64,000 nucleotides of DNA from Piliocolobus tephrosceles. Lineage: Eukaryota > Chordata > Mammalia > Primates > Cercopithecidae. The notes under the pieces were generated by a model. The model did no database searches and was not told where the DNA came from. It saw only the letters and a list, made by a program, of their open reading frames with translations. The translations under genes were made by a program, and so were the position numbers. Below are positions 12,606 through 24,279 of this stretch, in pieces. Every line of letters starts with the position of its first letter. Position 1 is the first letter of the stretch. The stretch is from assembly GCF_002776525.5 (NCBI RefSeq), contig NC_045443.1, positions 40,616,035 through 40,680,034 of the forward strand, written 5' to 3'.

Positions 12606-12905
12606 GATAGAATTCTGAATTCCTGCTCTGTGTTATCTTGAATTTCTTTGAGTTTCCTCAACACAGCTATTTTGAATTCTCTGTCTGAAACATCAGATAT
12701 CCTGTTTCTCCAGAATCGGTCCCTGGCTCTGATAAAATTTGTCTATCGGATTTGTCTGATAAAATTTTTCTGATAGAATTCTGAATTCCTTTTGTGTTAT
12801 CTTTAATTTCTGTTAGTTTCCACATCACAGCTATTTTGAATTTTCTATCTGAAAGGTAAAATATCTCTGTTTCTTCAGAATTGGTCCCTGGTTCCTTATT
12901 TAGTT
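12606..12905 (-). repeat. Tandem duplication in the L1 ORF1-like region
   Basis: 'gatagaattctgaattcc' occurs at 12606 and again at 12772, and the following about 130 bases match in order in both copies. The period is about 166 bp. Confidence 0.75.
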
Positions 12906-13694
12906 TATTTGGTGAGGTCATGTTTTCCTGGATGGTCTTAAAACTTGTAGATATTTGTCTGTGTCTGAGCATTAAAGCATTAGGGACTTATTGTAGTCTT
13001 CTCATTCTGGGCTTTTTTATTTTCATCCTTCTGAGGAAGTCTTTCCAGATGTTTGAAATGATGTGGGTATTGTGATCTAAGCTGAATCTGTGTTAAGGGG
13101 CACCACACACCCTTTAATATTGTGCTTCTTGCAGACTCACAGAGGTACTGCCTTGTTGGTCTTGGAAAGGTCCAGAAGATTTCCCTGGATTACCAGGCAG
13201 AGACTCTCATTCTCTTCCCTTACTTTTTCCCAAACAGATTCTCTCTCTCTCTCTCTCCTCTGTTCTGAGCCAACTGGAGCTGGGGGTGGAGTGATGCAAG
13301 CTCTCCTTTGGGTACCAATACAGGAACTGTGCTGGGTCAGATCTGAAGCCCGCACAGCACGGGGTCTCACCCACGGCCTGCTGTAACCACTCCCTGGCTA
13401 TCACTTGCAAGCTCTACAATCAGCAGGTGGCAAAGCCATCCAGGTCTGTGTCCATCCTTTCAGGATGGCAATATTTTTCAGGACCTGGGTGAGTCCAGAG
13501 CTGCCATCTTGGAGCCAGGAACTAGAGTCAACAACCTTAGAAGTCTACCAGGGGCTAAGCTGGCACTCAAATCACAAGATGCAGTCCTTCCCACTCTTCC
13601 CTCCCTTTCCAAAGTCAGAGGAGCCTCACACCATGGCCACTACCACCACAGGCCCACAAGAAGTACTGCCAGACTACCACTGATGTTCCCCTAA

Positions 13695-14420
13695 GGCCCA
13701 AGGGCTCATAAGTCAGCTTATGCTGAATGCTGCCTGGCCTGGGACTCACCCTTCAAGACGGTGGGCTCCCTTCTGACCCAGGGCAGGTACAGAAATGCCA
13801 TCCAAGAGCCAAGTCTTGGAATCATGGAACCCAAGAGCCCACCTGGTGCCCTACCCTTCTGTGGCCAAGCTAGTACATAAGGTGCAAGACAAAGTCCCCT
13901 TTACTTTTGCCTCCATTTTTTCTCAAGCTGTAACCAGGGGAGGAATCTCATCATGTAACCACCACATCTGGGAATGTGCCGAGTCTCACCTGAGGCCAGC
14001 GAGTCTCAGAGGCTCACCCCCTTGATGTAGTATCTGGGTATTGCTGCTGGTTATTCAGGGCCCAAGGGCTCTTCACTTAGCAGTTGATGAATCCTTTAAG
14101 GGACTAGATCTTTCCCTTCAAAGCAGCAGGTTCCCTTCTGGTGCAGCATGTATCTAGAAATGTCATCCAGAAGCTGGGGCCTGGAATGGGGGGGCCTCAC
14201 AACTCTGGCTGATACCCTATCCTGCTGTAGCTGAGCTGGTATCCAAGATGCAAGACAAAATCTTCCCCATTCTTCCCTCTCTTCTCCTTAAGCAGAGGGA
14301 AGGAGTCTCGAAGCCACGAGCCGTGGAGCCTGAGGATAGGGGAGGGGCAATGCCAGCACTCTGTTGGTTGCCCTGCCAGTGTGTCAGTAGGTCACATGCC
14401 CCCACAGTGCACTGGCTCTG
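13695..14420 (-). repeat. About 364-bp tandem repeat in the L1 5'UTR
   Basis: 'ggcccaagggctc' begins units at 13695 and 14059. Both units continue with related text ('aggttcccttctg'-like, 'gagctggtat/caagctagtac', 'tgcaagacaaa'). They are diverged, so this is an old 5'UTR duplication. Confidence 0.6.
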
Positions 14421-15003
14421 GGTCCAGTTCCACATTAGGACTCAGCTAGGAGTTCAGGTGAGTCCTTTCAATCTTTTCAAATTGCCTTTCAAGATTATTT
14501 AGGGCCCAAGAGCACTTTAGCTCACAGTGTGGCAAGGCTTGTGGGTACTCAAGTTCAGACCGCTGGGATCTGCGATTCCCCTCTGGCTAAGGCTGATTGA
14601 AATGCTCTCTCTGTGGGTGGGCATCAGCTGAATTTGGTCCAGTTTTGTTTTCTGCTCTAACAGGGCAGCACTGAGTCAATCCCTGTCAAGTGTTCAGAAA
14701 CGCTCTCTGCACCATGCCACCACTGCCAGAGAATGGGGAAAGAGTGGTGTTGGTGATTCATGACTGTTTTTCCTACCTTTTCAGTACCTCTTTCAGTTGT
14801 GTGAAGTTAAAGCCAGGTACTGTGAGTGCTCACCTGATTTTTTGTTCTTATGAAGGTGCTTTTTTCATGTAGATAGTTGTTAAATTGGTGTCCTTGTCCA
14901 GGGGAGACAATCGGTGGAGCTTCTATTCTGCCATCTTGCTCCACTCCCCTCCCCTAACTCTTTATTTTTCAGTTTCTATGTCACCACCTTAAGAAAGTCC
15001 TTC

Positions 15004-15296
15004 TCACTGGGCGCAGTGGCTCACGCCTGTAATCCCAGCACTTTGGGAGGCCGAGGCGGGAGGATCACAAGGTCAGGAGATCCAGACCACGGTGAAACCC
15101 TGTCTCTACTAAAAATACAAAAAATTAGCCGGGCACGGTGGCGGGTGCCTGTAGTCCCAGCTACTTGGGAGGCTGAGGCAGGAGAATGGCAGGAACCTGG
15201 GAGGCGGAGCTTGCAGTGAGCCCAGATGGTGCCACTGCACTCCAGCCAGGGGGACAGAGTGAGACTCTGTCTCAAAAAATAAATAAATAAATAAGT
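15004..15296 (+). mobile_element. AluY, sense
   Basis: Alu lacking only its first few bases, with an (AAAT)n tail. Direct repeats 'aaagtccttc' at 14994-15003 and 15297-15306 mark the insertion. It carries a small deletion ('gaccacggtgaaac'). Confidence 0.9.
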
Positions 15297-15379
15297 AAAG
15301 TCCTTCCTCGAATTCCCTCTCTATAGTCACTTTCTACTTGCATCAATCTGTTTATTCTGTAATACCATATTAAAATTGA

Positions 15380-15985
15380 TTTTTTTTTTTTTTTTTGAGA
15401 CAGTCTCGCTCTGTCACCTAAACTGGAGTGCAGTGGCACGATCTTGGCTCACTGCAAGCTCCGCCTCCCGGGTTCACACCATTCTCCTGCCTCAGTCTCC
15501 CAAGGAGCTGGGACTACAGGTGCCTGCCATCACGCCTGGCTTTTTGTATTTGTTTTTTTTTTTTTTTTTGAGACAGAGTCTCGCTCTGTCGCCTAGGCTG
15601 GAGTGCAGTGGCTGGATCTCAGTTCACTGCGAGCTCCGCTTCCCGGGTTTACGCCATTCTCCTGCCTCAGCCTCCCGAGTAGCTGGGATTATAGGCGCCT
15701 GCCACCTGCCTGGCTAGTTTTTTTGTATTTTTTAGTAGAGATGGGGTTTCACCATGATAGCCAGGATGGTCTGGATCTCCTGACCTCGTGATCCGCCCGT
15801 CTCGGCCTCCCAAAGTGCTGGGATTACAGGCTGGAGCCACCGCGCCTGGCCAATTTTTTGTATTTTTAGTAGAGATGGGGTTTCACTGTGTTAGCCAGGA
15901 TGGTTTCGATCTCCTGACCTCGTGATCTGCCCACCTCGGCCTCCCAAAGTGCTGGGATTACAGGCGTGAGCCACCGCGCCTGGCC
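15380..15985 (-). mobile_element. Antisense AluY split by a second Alu
   Basis: The outer Alu is 15380-15551 plus 15852-15985. Its target duplication 'taaaattgatttttt' lies at 15371-15385 and 15986-16000. Confidence 0.9.
15552..15851 (-). mobile_element. AluYR-like Alu nested inside an AluY
   Basis: Complete antisense Alu within the outer Alu, with 'tttttgtattt' on both sides. It has 'gctggatctcag', 'ggctagttttttt' and 'gatccgcccgtctcgg', which fit a monkey-lineage young subfamily. Confidence 0.85.
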
Positions 15986-17825
15986 TAAAATTGATTTTTT
16001 AAACTTACTTGTTTCTTGTTTGCCAGCCCCCTCCCACCATCTTCACTAGAAGGATCATTCTCTGTCTTGTTGATTTCTGTGTCTCCAGCTCCTACAGAAA
16101 TATTTGACATATAGTGGGCACTCAATAAATATTTCTTAAATTAAATGAAATACAAAGCATAACTTTTTAAGTATCTGTTTCTTTATCTGTATATTGGATA
16201 CAATATCTGTACTCTGAGAATCAAGAAAATAGTTGTGAGAACCCTCTATTATAGCACCATTACAAATGTATAATTACAGTTGTACATAAAATATTAGAAA
16301 TAGAGAATTGCTAAAGTTCTTCAACAGTTACCTCCCGGGCTGTGAATTCTTTGAGGTCAGGAACCATGTCTATTCCCCTTATCACTGTTTACTTCATGCT
16401 TAGCCTAGTGTCTGCCATGTAAGTAAATACTTGTAGAATGAACAAATAAACCAATCAATGAGCATAGCATCTCTCTGCCTCCAGAGAGACTTTCATCTAC
16501 ATGGAATAAATTTAATTGTAGTCCTTCACAAAGAATTACATCAATATTATTGTCTTCTATTCTTCATTTACTCAGTCATAAGAATTATTGAGTACCTACT
16601 ATGTACCAGGCACTGTGCTAGATGCTGAGGATACAACGATAAAAAACCACAAACCAACAATGTCCCTGCTCTCATGGGACCTCACAGTACCTGTGTTTTT
16701 GCTATGCTCATTAATCATTTCTACTCGTATTCAATTATGATTGAAAAATGCTTCCACTCTTTCAATGTTTTGGGATTTAATTTTTTATGTTTGTAAATAT
16801 ATGGCCAGTTTCCATAGACTGCTACATTGGCAATGAAAACAAGTTTTATTCTATATTCTCCATGTATATGGCTCATTTTATATTATATAAAATATCTACC
16901 TTATGAATTAACATAATTCTTTTATATCTAAACATATTTTTTCCCACTTACTCTGTCATGGATGGAGGGAAGTGAAGTGTCCTAAAAATAGTATATTTCT
17001 ATTTTTCCTTCTATTTATATAATACCTGCTTTTGGACTGACGAAACTCCTTTTATTCAATGCATAACTATTCCAGCTCATTATAATTTTGTAATCTGGAA
17101 GTTTTAGCACTATAAAGCATCCTTGTCTCATTTAATGTATTTGGACTTGAATTCATTCTATACTGATACTAACATTATGACCTTTGCTTTCTGTTCATAT
17201 TTATCTTTGTTCACAACTTTATATATGATCGCTTTGAATCATTTGTTTTAGGTGAGCCTGTATACAGGATAGAGTGAGATTTGCTTTCTGCTATGATATG
17301 ACATATATATGGCCTCATTTTCCTCACAGTTTTATTTTAAACTGACAGTTTGCATCAGACGCCAAGATGGAATTAGACAAGCAAAAGGTTTTGGGGGCTA
17401 ACGACTGACAGATAATGAAGAGAAGGAGCAAGAGTAGGCAGGAAAAGCCTTCAGACCATGGTATGGGTCTGAAACTTAAGAAGAGGGAGGGGAAGGAAAG
17501 GGGGAAAGAAAGGACAGTTGGGTAGGAAGATCCTCTGACTGCAGTGCAGCTCTGAAAAAGTCATGGCCAACATTACAGGGAGCTCCAGAACAAAGACTGT
17601 GCATTAGAGAAGTCTCACATTGGGCAGAGATGTGGCCTTAATATCCCTGCCCTGCTAAGCACTGGTGGAGTTGGAGGAGAGAACATGTCCTTGTCGTCAA
17701 CGCTGCAGTACATCCTGAAAGTATGTAGGTGACTAAATGCAGGCCTGTAGCTAACTGCATGCCACCTGCCACTCTCACTCTTGGAGAAGTATTTGAGTGA
17801 AAAATTGCCATGGCTACCACACACA
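15986..17825. other. Intergenic with L2-like remnants
   Basis: Old L2-type 3' fragments are seen at about 16050-16140 and 16340-16445 ('cactcaataaatatttctt'-like ends). An inverted one lies at about 16560-16690 ('gagtacctactatgtaccaggcactgtgc'-like). The rest shows nothing recognisable. Confidence 0.5.
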
Positions 17826-18305
17826 TTTTATAATATTTTTATTCAAGTATAATTTACATTCAGAAATGCACAGATCTTTAGTGTGTACAGTGTAACAAGT
17901 TTTGACAAATTAATAAATCCATTTATCCCATCGGTACCAAACATTTCTTTCACATGAAAAATTCCCTGTGGCCCTTGGATCAAATCAAACCTCCTTCCCT
18001 CTGCACACTGGCTTCTCCTCCCCTCCTACAAACTGAGGCAACCATTGTTCTTATTTTTATTACCATAGTTTATTTTGTCTGCTTTGAACTTCATATAAAT
18101 GGAATCATAGCACATGTTCTGTTTTGCTTCTGGCTTCTCTTATGTAACATATGTTTTTAATATGCATGCATGTTACATGATCAGTAGTTTAAAATTGTTT
18201 TTTATTCCATTATGTAAATATACCATCACTTGTTTATACATGTTACTTTTATGGACATTTGGGTTGCTTCCAGTTGTTGACTATTATAAAGTTACCATGA
18301 ACATT

Positions 18306-18324
18306 CATTCATTCATTCATTCAT

Positions 18325-18355
<31 letters not shown>

Positions 18356-18647
18356 TTATTATTTTTTGAGACGGAGTCTCGCTCTGTCGCCAGGCTGGAG
18401 TGCAGTGGCGCGACCTCGGCTCACTGCAACCTCCACCTCCCAGATTCAAGTGATTTTCCTGCCTCAGCCTCCTGAGTAGCTGGGACTACAGGTGCACGCC
18501 ACCACACCCAGCTAATTTTTTGTATTTTTAGTAGAGACGGGGTTTCACTATGTTGGCCAGGATGGTCTCTTATCTCTTGACATCATGATCCGCCCACCTC
18601 GGCCTCCCAAAGTGCTGGGATTACAGGCATGAACCACCACGCCCAGC
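18306..18647 (-). mobile_element. AluS, antisense, with (ATTC)n(ATTT)n tail
   Basis: Perfect 13-bp target duplication 'taccatgaacatt' at 18293-18305 and 18648-18660. The tail has become a tetranucleotide repeat (18302-18353). Confidence 0.95.
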
Positions 18648-18791
18648 TACCATGAACATTTTTTATCCTTCTTTTGGGTAGACATGTATTTTCATTAATC
18701 TTTGGTAAATATCTAGTTTGGAATTACTGAATCATATTGCAAGTGTATGTGAAATTTATGAGAAAATGACAATTTTCCAAATCATTTGTTC

Positions 18792-19135
18792 CAGGGGTTC
18801 CCAACTCCTGGGCCACAGACTGGTACCCAGTGGTACTGGCACTGGACTGTTAGGAACCTGGCCACATAGCTAGAGGTGAGTGGCAGGCAAGCCACCATTA
18901 CGGCCTGAGCTCTTCCTCCTGTCAGATCAGCGGCATCATTAGATTCTTATAGGAGTGCAAATCCTATTGTGAACTGTGCATGTGAGGGATCTAGGTTTTG
19001 GGCTCCTATTGCCTGATGATCTGAGGTGGAACAGTTTCATTCCAAAACCATCTCCCCACAACCCCCCGCCCCATCCATGGAAAAATTGTCATCCACGAAA
19101 CCAGTTCCTGGTGCCAAAAAGGTTGGAGACTGCTG
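18792..19135. mobile_element. hAT-type non-autonomous DNA transposon
   Basis: The terminal inverted repeats are 'caggggttcccaac' at the left and the complement of 'ggttggagactgctg' at the right. They are flanked by related 8-bp repeats 'atttgttc' and 'atttgtaa', the hAT duplication length. No transposase is present. The family name is not assigned. Confidence 0.8.
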
Positions 19136-20021
19136 ATTTGTAACGTTTTTCACACAAACAACAGGCTGTCAAACACAGGTTGTGTTTTGGTTGGCATTTA
19201 ATCTAATCTGTATAACAATTTGGGGTAAACCATTTTAACAACATTGAATCTTCCAGTCAATGAACATCACACATCTGTCCATTTATTTAGGTCTTTTGAA
19301 TTTCTCTTTCAGAAATGTTTTGTTAACAGTGTAGAGAATATGTAATTACTTGTTAAATACACTCTGAATTGTTTTATATTTTTATACTATTGTAAATATT
19401 ATTGCTTTTAAATTTCCATTGCTCAGTTATTCATTGCTATTATATAGGAATAAAGTTAACTTTTGCACATTGACCTTTTAGTCTGTGAACTTCCTAAAAG
19501 CATCGATTAGTTCTGGCTGTTTGTTTGTAGATTCCTTTGCATTTTATATGTCCAACATCATGTTGTCTTCCAAAGATAAGAATTTATTCCTTTCCAAACT
19601 TTATGTATTTACATGTAATTTCTTTTCCTTACTTTATCTCCCTGGCTAGGACGTCTACTATCACGCAAGTGGTGAGAGCAGACATTTTTGCCTTCTTTCT
19701 GACCTTTAGGAGCAGCTCTTCAATATTTTAACATTAAATGTTCTCTTCATTATGGATCACACTTTCTTCCTTCATTAAATGGCTTATTTTAAAAATTCAA
19801 TTCCAACATTGAGTATAAGATACCAGTGGTGTTTTGTTTTATTTCTCAAACAGTACAAGCTCTTTCCTTATTTGGCTGTTGGAAGAAAGGCTGTTTATTC
19901 TGATTCTTTCTAGAGTTTGAGTTGAGCTTAGGCTGGTATACAGATTATGTTATGTTGAGTTTAAGTACCCTCAGAATGGGAGCTAAAATGGCTCTCTGCT
20001 TAGCCATAAAGAATGCACGTC

Positions 20022-20205
20022 AGCCTGCGGCAGTGCCATGTGCCTGTAGTCCCACCTACTTGGAGACTGTGACAGGGGGATTGCTTGAGCCCAGTAGTTT
20101 GAGGCTGCAGTGCCTTATGATAATCACACCTGTGAATAGGCAGCGCACTCCAGCCTGAGCAACATAGCAAGACTGTGTTGCTAGGAAAAAAAAAAAAAAA
20201 AAAAT
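20022..20205 (+). mobile_element. FLAM_A-like free left Alu monomer (7SL-derived)
   Basis: It has the 7SL-like 5' part ('gtgcctgtagtcccacctactt', central 'gcttgagcccagtag'). It keeps 'cctgtgaatag...cactccagcctg', which dimeric Alus lost. An A-run ends it at about 20205. It could instead be a deleted 7SL pseudogene. Confidence 0.75.
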
Positions 20206-22479
20206 TCACCCTTGTAGTCAGTCCATCAAGCTTTCCTTAAATCCAAGACCCTCTGTTAATTCCATAGGAAAGTATAATTTTTGTTTTGTCTCAGAGATTC
20301 TTGTTAGCACAAACATAAAGGTCTTTTGTAGTCTTGTATACCCTAACCCACTAACATTTCATTTTATTGTTTTTCTTTCATTTGTGGGTATCTGTTGTGT
20401 GTTTAAATCTTCATACTTGTGAGAGCTCAATTTTGTTCTAGTGATAGTCTTTGTTTTTCCTTGCTTTCCTCATTGTCTATTGTTACCTGTGCTTCTTTCA
20501 ATTTATTTCCATTTTTCTGATGATTTTGCTTTCGTCTTTTGCATCTTTCCTAAGATCCACTATCTCAGGTTTCATCTCCTCCTCCTTTTGTCTTGTCGTA
20601 TCTTTCCTATTTTTTTATACTTGATCCATTTCTTTTTTATAGTCATCCTTTATAAAAATTATTATTTTACAAAAAAATTGTAAGTGTTTATCACATTTTT
20701 TATCTTCTTTATGGCCACCTTTGTGTAGTCTGTTGGTAAATCTTGTTGCTCTCTTCCACATGTTTATCTTACAGTATCTATGTATTGAGGCCGTGCCAAT
20801 ATCCTTTATTATTGTAATTCAATGAGTTAAATTTCCCAGACCAGCTATTTGCAGGAAGATCTTGATTAGGAGGGAGAGGCCAAGATAATCTTCCAAGCTT
20901 TATAACTCAAAGATTCCCTCTTCTACAAATATAGCATACCATTGTTTGTGATGCTTTGTTTAGCCCCAAATCAGGTTCAGTAGGGTTTCTGCTGCCATTT
21001 TGCTTACTTAATTTGTTACACCCTTGAAAATAAGCAAATTAACTTTTTTTCTCTAGAAAAAGCAATTTTTGCTGCTTTTGAGATCCGCTATTATTGAACA
21101 GTCTTGCCACTTTTTTCATTCTCTACTATGCAAATTTTCAGGTCTCATCTGCTCTTGGTAGCTCATAGACGTTCGTTAAATTTGCTTATATATTGTTTGT
21201 AGGTTTTTTTTTTTTTTTTTAAGTCATTTTTCTCATTACTTTTGTATGATTTCCAGAAGGGAGAAAAATCCCCACTTACACAGCCATGTTCATATCAGAA
21301 GTCACCTAAATGTGTTTTGGCAGACATCTAAATTCTAACTCATGTCTCATAAGACAGTGTTGTATCTAGTCTCTTGGATAACATGAAATACAATTGTAAA
21401 TGCAGTAGTCAAGGATTGAAAATGCTAAGTTTGCTAATTTTTCTTATCAAAGAACACATACAGAGTATTTCCCAGTAGCTCCTACTAAAAGAAATTCTAT
21501 TCAACTGCAATTGCTAGAGCTATTCAGCTGATTATCAAAATACTTCAATTCATCATCTAAAAAGTGATTGCTTAATAAAAGTAAGCATTCTAAAACTCCA
21601 GAAATAGGCAGAGTGAACTGTAGGGTAGCCCCCAGTTTTTCTTAGTGCACTAAGTCATGCAAGTATATCTAGTAGAGTTACATGAGCTATGAGGGGGTTA
21701 TAAGTGCAAGGATATATTTCCCTGTGAAATTAGAGCAGGCATTGAAGTTGAAGGATGGCTCCTAGTGAGTTTTCTTTGGGGAACACTAAGTAATCAGCAA
21801 TACAAAGGTCACAGAAGTATCTTATGAAGCCAACCAACCACCTATGGCTTTCTGTGGCTGTGGAACTGATCAAGTCCAGTGAGGACAGAGAGCATGGGGA
21901 CATAACCAAAAAGAGAGAGGAAAAACAAAGGAGAAAGACACAGGGCAATAAAGAGCCATTTTTATATGGACATCATATTTTATAACATTATTTATTTTTA
22001 ATATATCCTGAAAATGGAGAATGGTTAATAATAGTGAGGAATCTCGCCTTCAGCCTCTTCCTCTATTTTATCTGACCCCATATAGGGTATTGCTCCCCAA
22101 CTTTTTCTCCTCACATGAAGAAAACGATAATTGTGTCACTCTAAAGTAGACTGGAGAGGATTAGGGGTATTAGTGGGGAAAAAATGATTACCTTTCTTTA
22201 CATAATTATAAGAAAAACAAAATACAACTACTAGGGAAGATATTAAGTATAGAATTTGTATAAAATTTCAAAATACTTTATTTTGAAATCTTAACGAGAT
22301 ATTCGAGCTTGCTTTTCTGATCATAATACTTTAATAGTGGGTTTTGTGTGTGAAATGGCTACATACACTTCTTGGCTAAACTTAGGATTAAAAGAATAAC
22401 AGGCAAAGTGTTTGTGAGAGTGCCTAGCAAATAGTAAATGCTCTTTAACTGTATATAAAATTTTGTGGAAAATTTTAAA
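20206..22479. other. Intergenic, no recognised feature
   Basis: AT-rich DNA with no exon-like open frame I recognise. Some pyrimidine-rich stretches (20440-20690) may be very old L1 but are too diverged to call. A T-run lies at 21206-21221. Confidence 0.4.
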
Positions 22480-23195
22480 GTCTTCTTTTAAAGTTGAAAT
22501 GTCCTCCAGGTTCATCCATGTGGTGGCAAATGCAGAATTTCCTTTTTTAAAAAGGCTTAATCGTATTCCATTGTGTATATGTACCACCTTTTCTTTATCC
22601 ATTCATCTGCTGATGGACACATAGGTTGGTTCTATATTGTGGCTATTGTGAATACTGCTGCAATAAACAGGGGAGTGCAAAGATCTCTTCAACATACTTA
22701 TTTCATTTCCTTCGGATATATGCCCAGTAGTAAGATTGTTGAATCATATGGTAGTTCTATTTTTGATTTTTTGAGTAGTCTCTATACTATTTTCTATAAT
22801 GACTGTACTAATCTACATTCCCACCAACAATGTACAAGGATTGATTCCCTTTTCTCCACATCCTTGCTAAGATTTGTTATCTTTCATCTTTTTTTATAAT
22901 AGCCATTCTAACAGATGTGAGGTGACAGTCACTGTGGTTTTGATTTGCATTTCCCTAACGATTAGCGATGTTGAGGATTTTTTTCAAATATCTATTGGTT
23001 ATTTATATGTCTTTCTTTGAGAAACGTCTATTCAGGTCCTTTGTCCATTTATTAAACAAGTTTTGTTTTTGTTTTTGTTTTTGCTATTACTTTTGGATAT
23101 TAACCCCTTACGGTATGTATGGTTTGCAAATTATTTTCTCCCATTCCGTAGGTTGTGTCTTCATTCTATAGATGGTTTCCTTTGTTGTGTTCATG
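22480..23195 (-). mobile_element. L1MA/L1M 3' ORF2 fragment, antisense
   Basis: It follows the antisense L1 ORF2 end in order: 'gttcatccatgtggtggcaaatg', 'attccattgtgtatatg', 'gctattgtgaatactgctgcaataa', 'cccaccaacaatgtac', 'gatttgcatttcc'. The frame is degraded. Confidence 0.85.
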
Positions 23196-23256
23196 GTAAT
23201 CACCATGGGTTTTCTCATAGACTACCCCTCTAGTACATTTAAAATGCAAGTTCATC

Positions 23257-23570
23257 GGCCGGGCACTGTAGCTCATACCTGTAATCCCAGCATTTTGGGA
23301 GGCTGAGGGGGGTGGAAGAAGAAGTCAAGAGATCAAGACCACCCTGGCCAACATGGTAAAACCTCATCTCTACTAAAAATATAAAAATTAGCTGGGCATG
23401 GTGGCACACACTTGTAGTCCCAGCTACTTGGGAGGCTGAGGCAGGAGAATTGCTTGAACCCGGGAGGCGGAGGTTGCAATGAGCCGAGATTGTGCCACTG
23501 CACTCCAGCCTGGTGACAGAGTGAGACTCCATCTCAAGGAAAAAAAAAAAAAAAAAAATACATATATATA
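23257..23570 (+). mobile_element. AluS, sense
   Basis: Full-length Alu with an A-run and a (TA)n end. Direct repeats 'atgcaagttca' at 23244-23254 and 23572-23582. Confidence 0.9.
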
Positions 23571-24279
23571 TATGCAAGTTCAATATATGTGTTCATGTGT
23601 GTGCATCCGCATGTGTGTGTATGTGTTCCCCAAACCCTAAATACAGCAAAGCAAAGAGAAAACAGGGCAGCTTTTAAAAACGAATCTGCTTCAAAAGAGC
23701 TGAAAGGATTATTAACAGATTTAAATTTAGCAGTTTCCTCAAACCAAAGGATGTTTTATATTTATTCTTGCATTCTAAAAAATTTATGACACATAACAAT
23801 ATAAAAGTCCTTAAAATTTATTGAAAGTGTAAGTAATATTTTTAAAACATATACTCATGTAACCAAATTCAGGCCAGAAGATAGTCTGATAATGGAAATT
23901 TACATTCCAAACTCACACTGAAATAGAGATGCAAAAATCCTAAACAAAATATTAACAAATAATATGATTGATCTCAGAAACAGTATTGAGTAAAAGAAGG
24001 AAGACAAAAACACAGACATGTACAATTCCATTCACGTAAAATTCAAAGTCAGACAAAACTGTATATTTTTTAGGAATGAATACATGGGTGGTAAAGCTAT
24101 AAAGAAAAGTAAGAAAAGTATTATAAAAGTTGAAATAAAACTAACCTTGAGGTTGAGGACTTGTGATTAAAGAGTTGTTCATGGAGGATTTCTTGGATGC
24201 AAAAGCTGTCTTCTATCTTTTAGGTCTGTGGTCTCAAAACGTAAGAAACAGGTAGGGGGACTCTTCCTTACTTTTTCTA
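23571..24279. other. Intergenic, possible L1M 3' remnant
   Basis: 23980-24070 resembles an old sense L1M 3' end ('gagtaaaagaag...acaattccattcacgtaaaattc'). The remainder is unassigned. Confidence 0.35.

Larger units (their letters stand above)
875..14950 (-). mobile_element. Near-full-length L1 (L1PB/L1MA-like), antisense, heavily interrupted
   Basis: Read on the minus strand, this starts at about 14950 with an L1 5' end (the complement of 'ccatcttgctccactcc' at 14930-14947). It continues through a 5'UTR (about 13080-14950), an ORF1-like region (about 11900-13075) and ORF2 (about 11800-10396, 9678-9767 and 3050-1220). It ends in a 3'UTR and a T-rich (poly-A complement) run at 875-890. ORF2 is interrupted by the inserted retroviral copy at 3051-9671, which splits it inside '...agaaatgctactg/attttt...'. 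An AluY lies at 1691-2004 and a rearranged block at 9768-10395. All open frames are broken, so it is a dead element. The subfamily is judged by eye from the 5'UTR type and divergence. Clear target-site duplications of the host L1 were not found. Confidence 0.85.
17826..19930 (-). mobile_element. Old L1M fragment, antisense
   Basis: The order matches an antisense L1M 3' region then ORF2: 'ataaatggaatcatagca', 'ggacatttgggttgcttcc', 'ccatttatttaggtctttt', 'tctgtgaacttcct'. It is interrupted by an Alu (18306-18647) and a hAT element (18792-19135). It is highly diverged and the right boundary is approximate. Confidence 0.7.

Noticed and set aside
18302..18353. Tetranucleotide array considered as a separate satellite or CRISPR-like repeat
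   Set aside because: It is the degraded poly-A tail of the Alu at 18306-18647, inside its target duplications.
20022..20205. Functional 7SL/SRP RNA gene
   Set aside because: The central part of 7SL is missing, it is diverged and it has an A-tail, so it is a FLAM-type retroposed monomer.
20441..20683. 80-codon hydrophobic frame (possible membrane protein)
   Set aside because: Phe/Leu/Ile-rich only because the DNA is pyrimidine-rich; no start context, splice or homology support.
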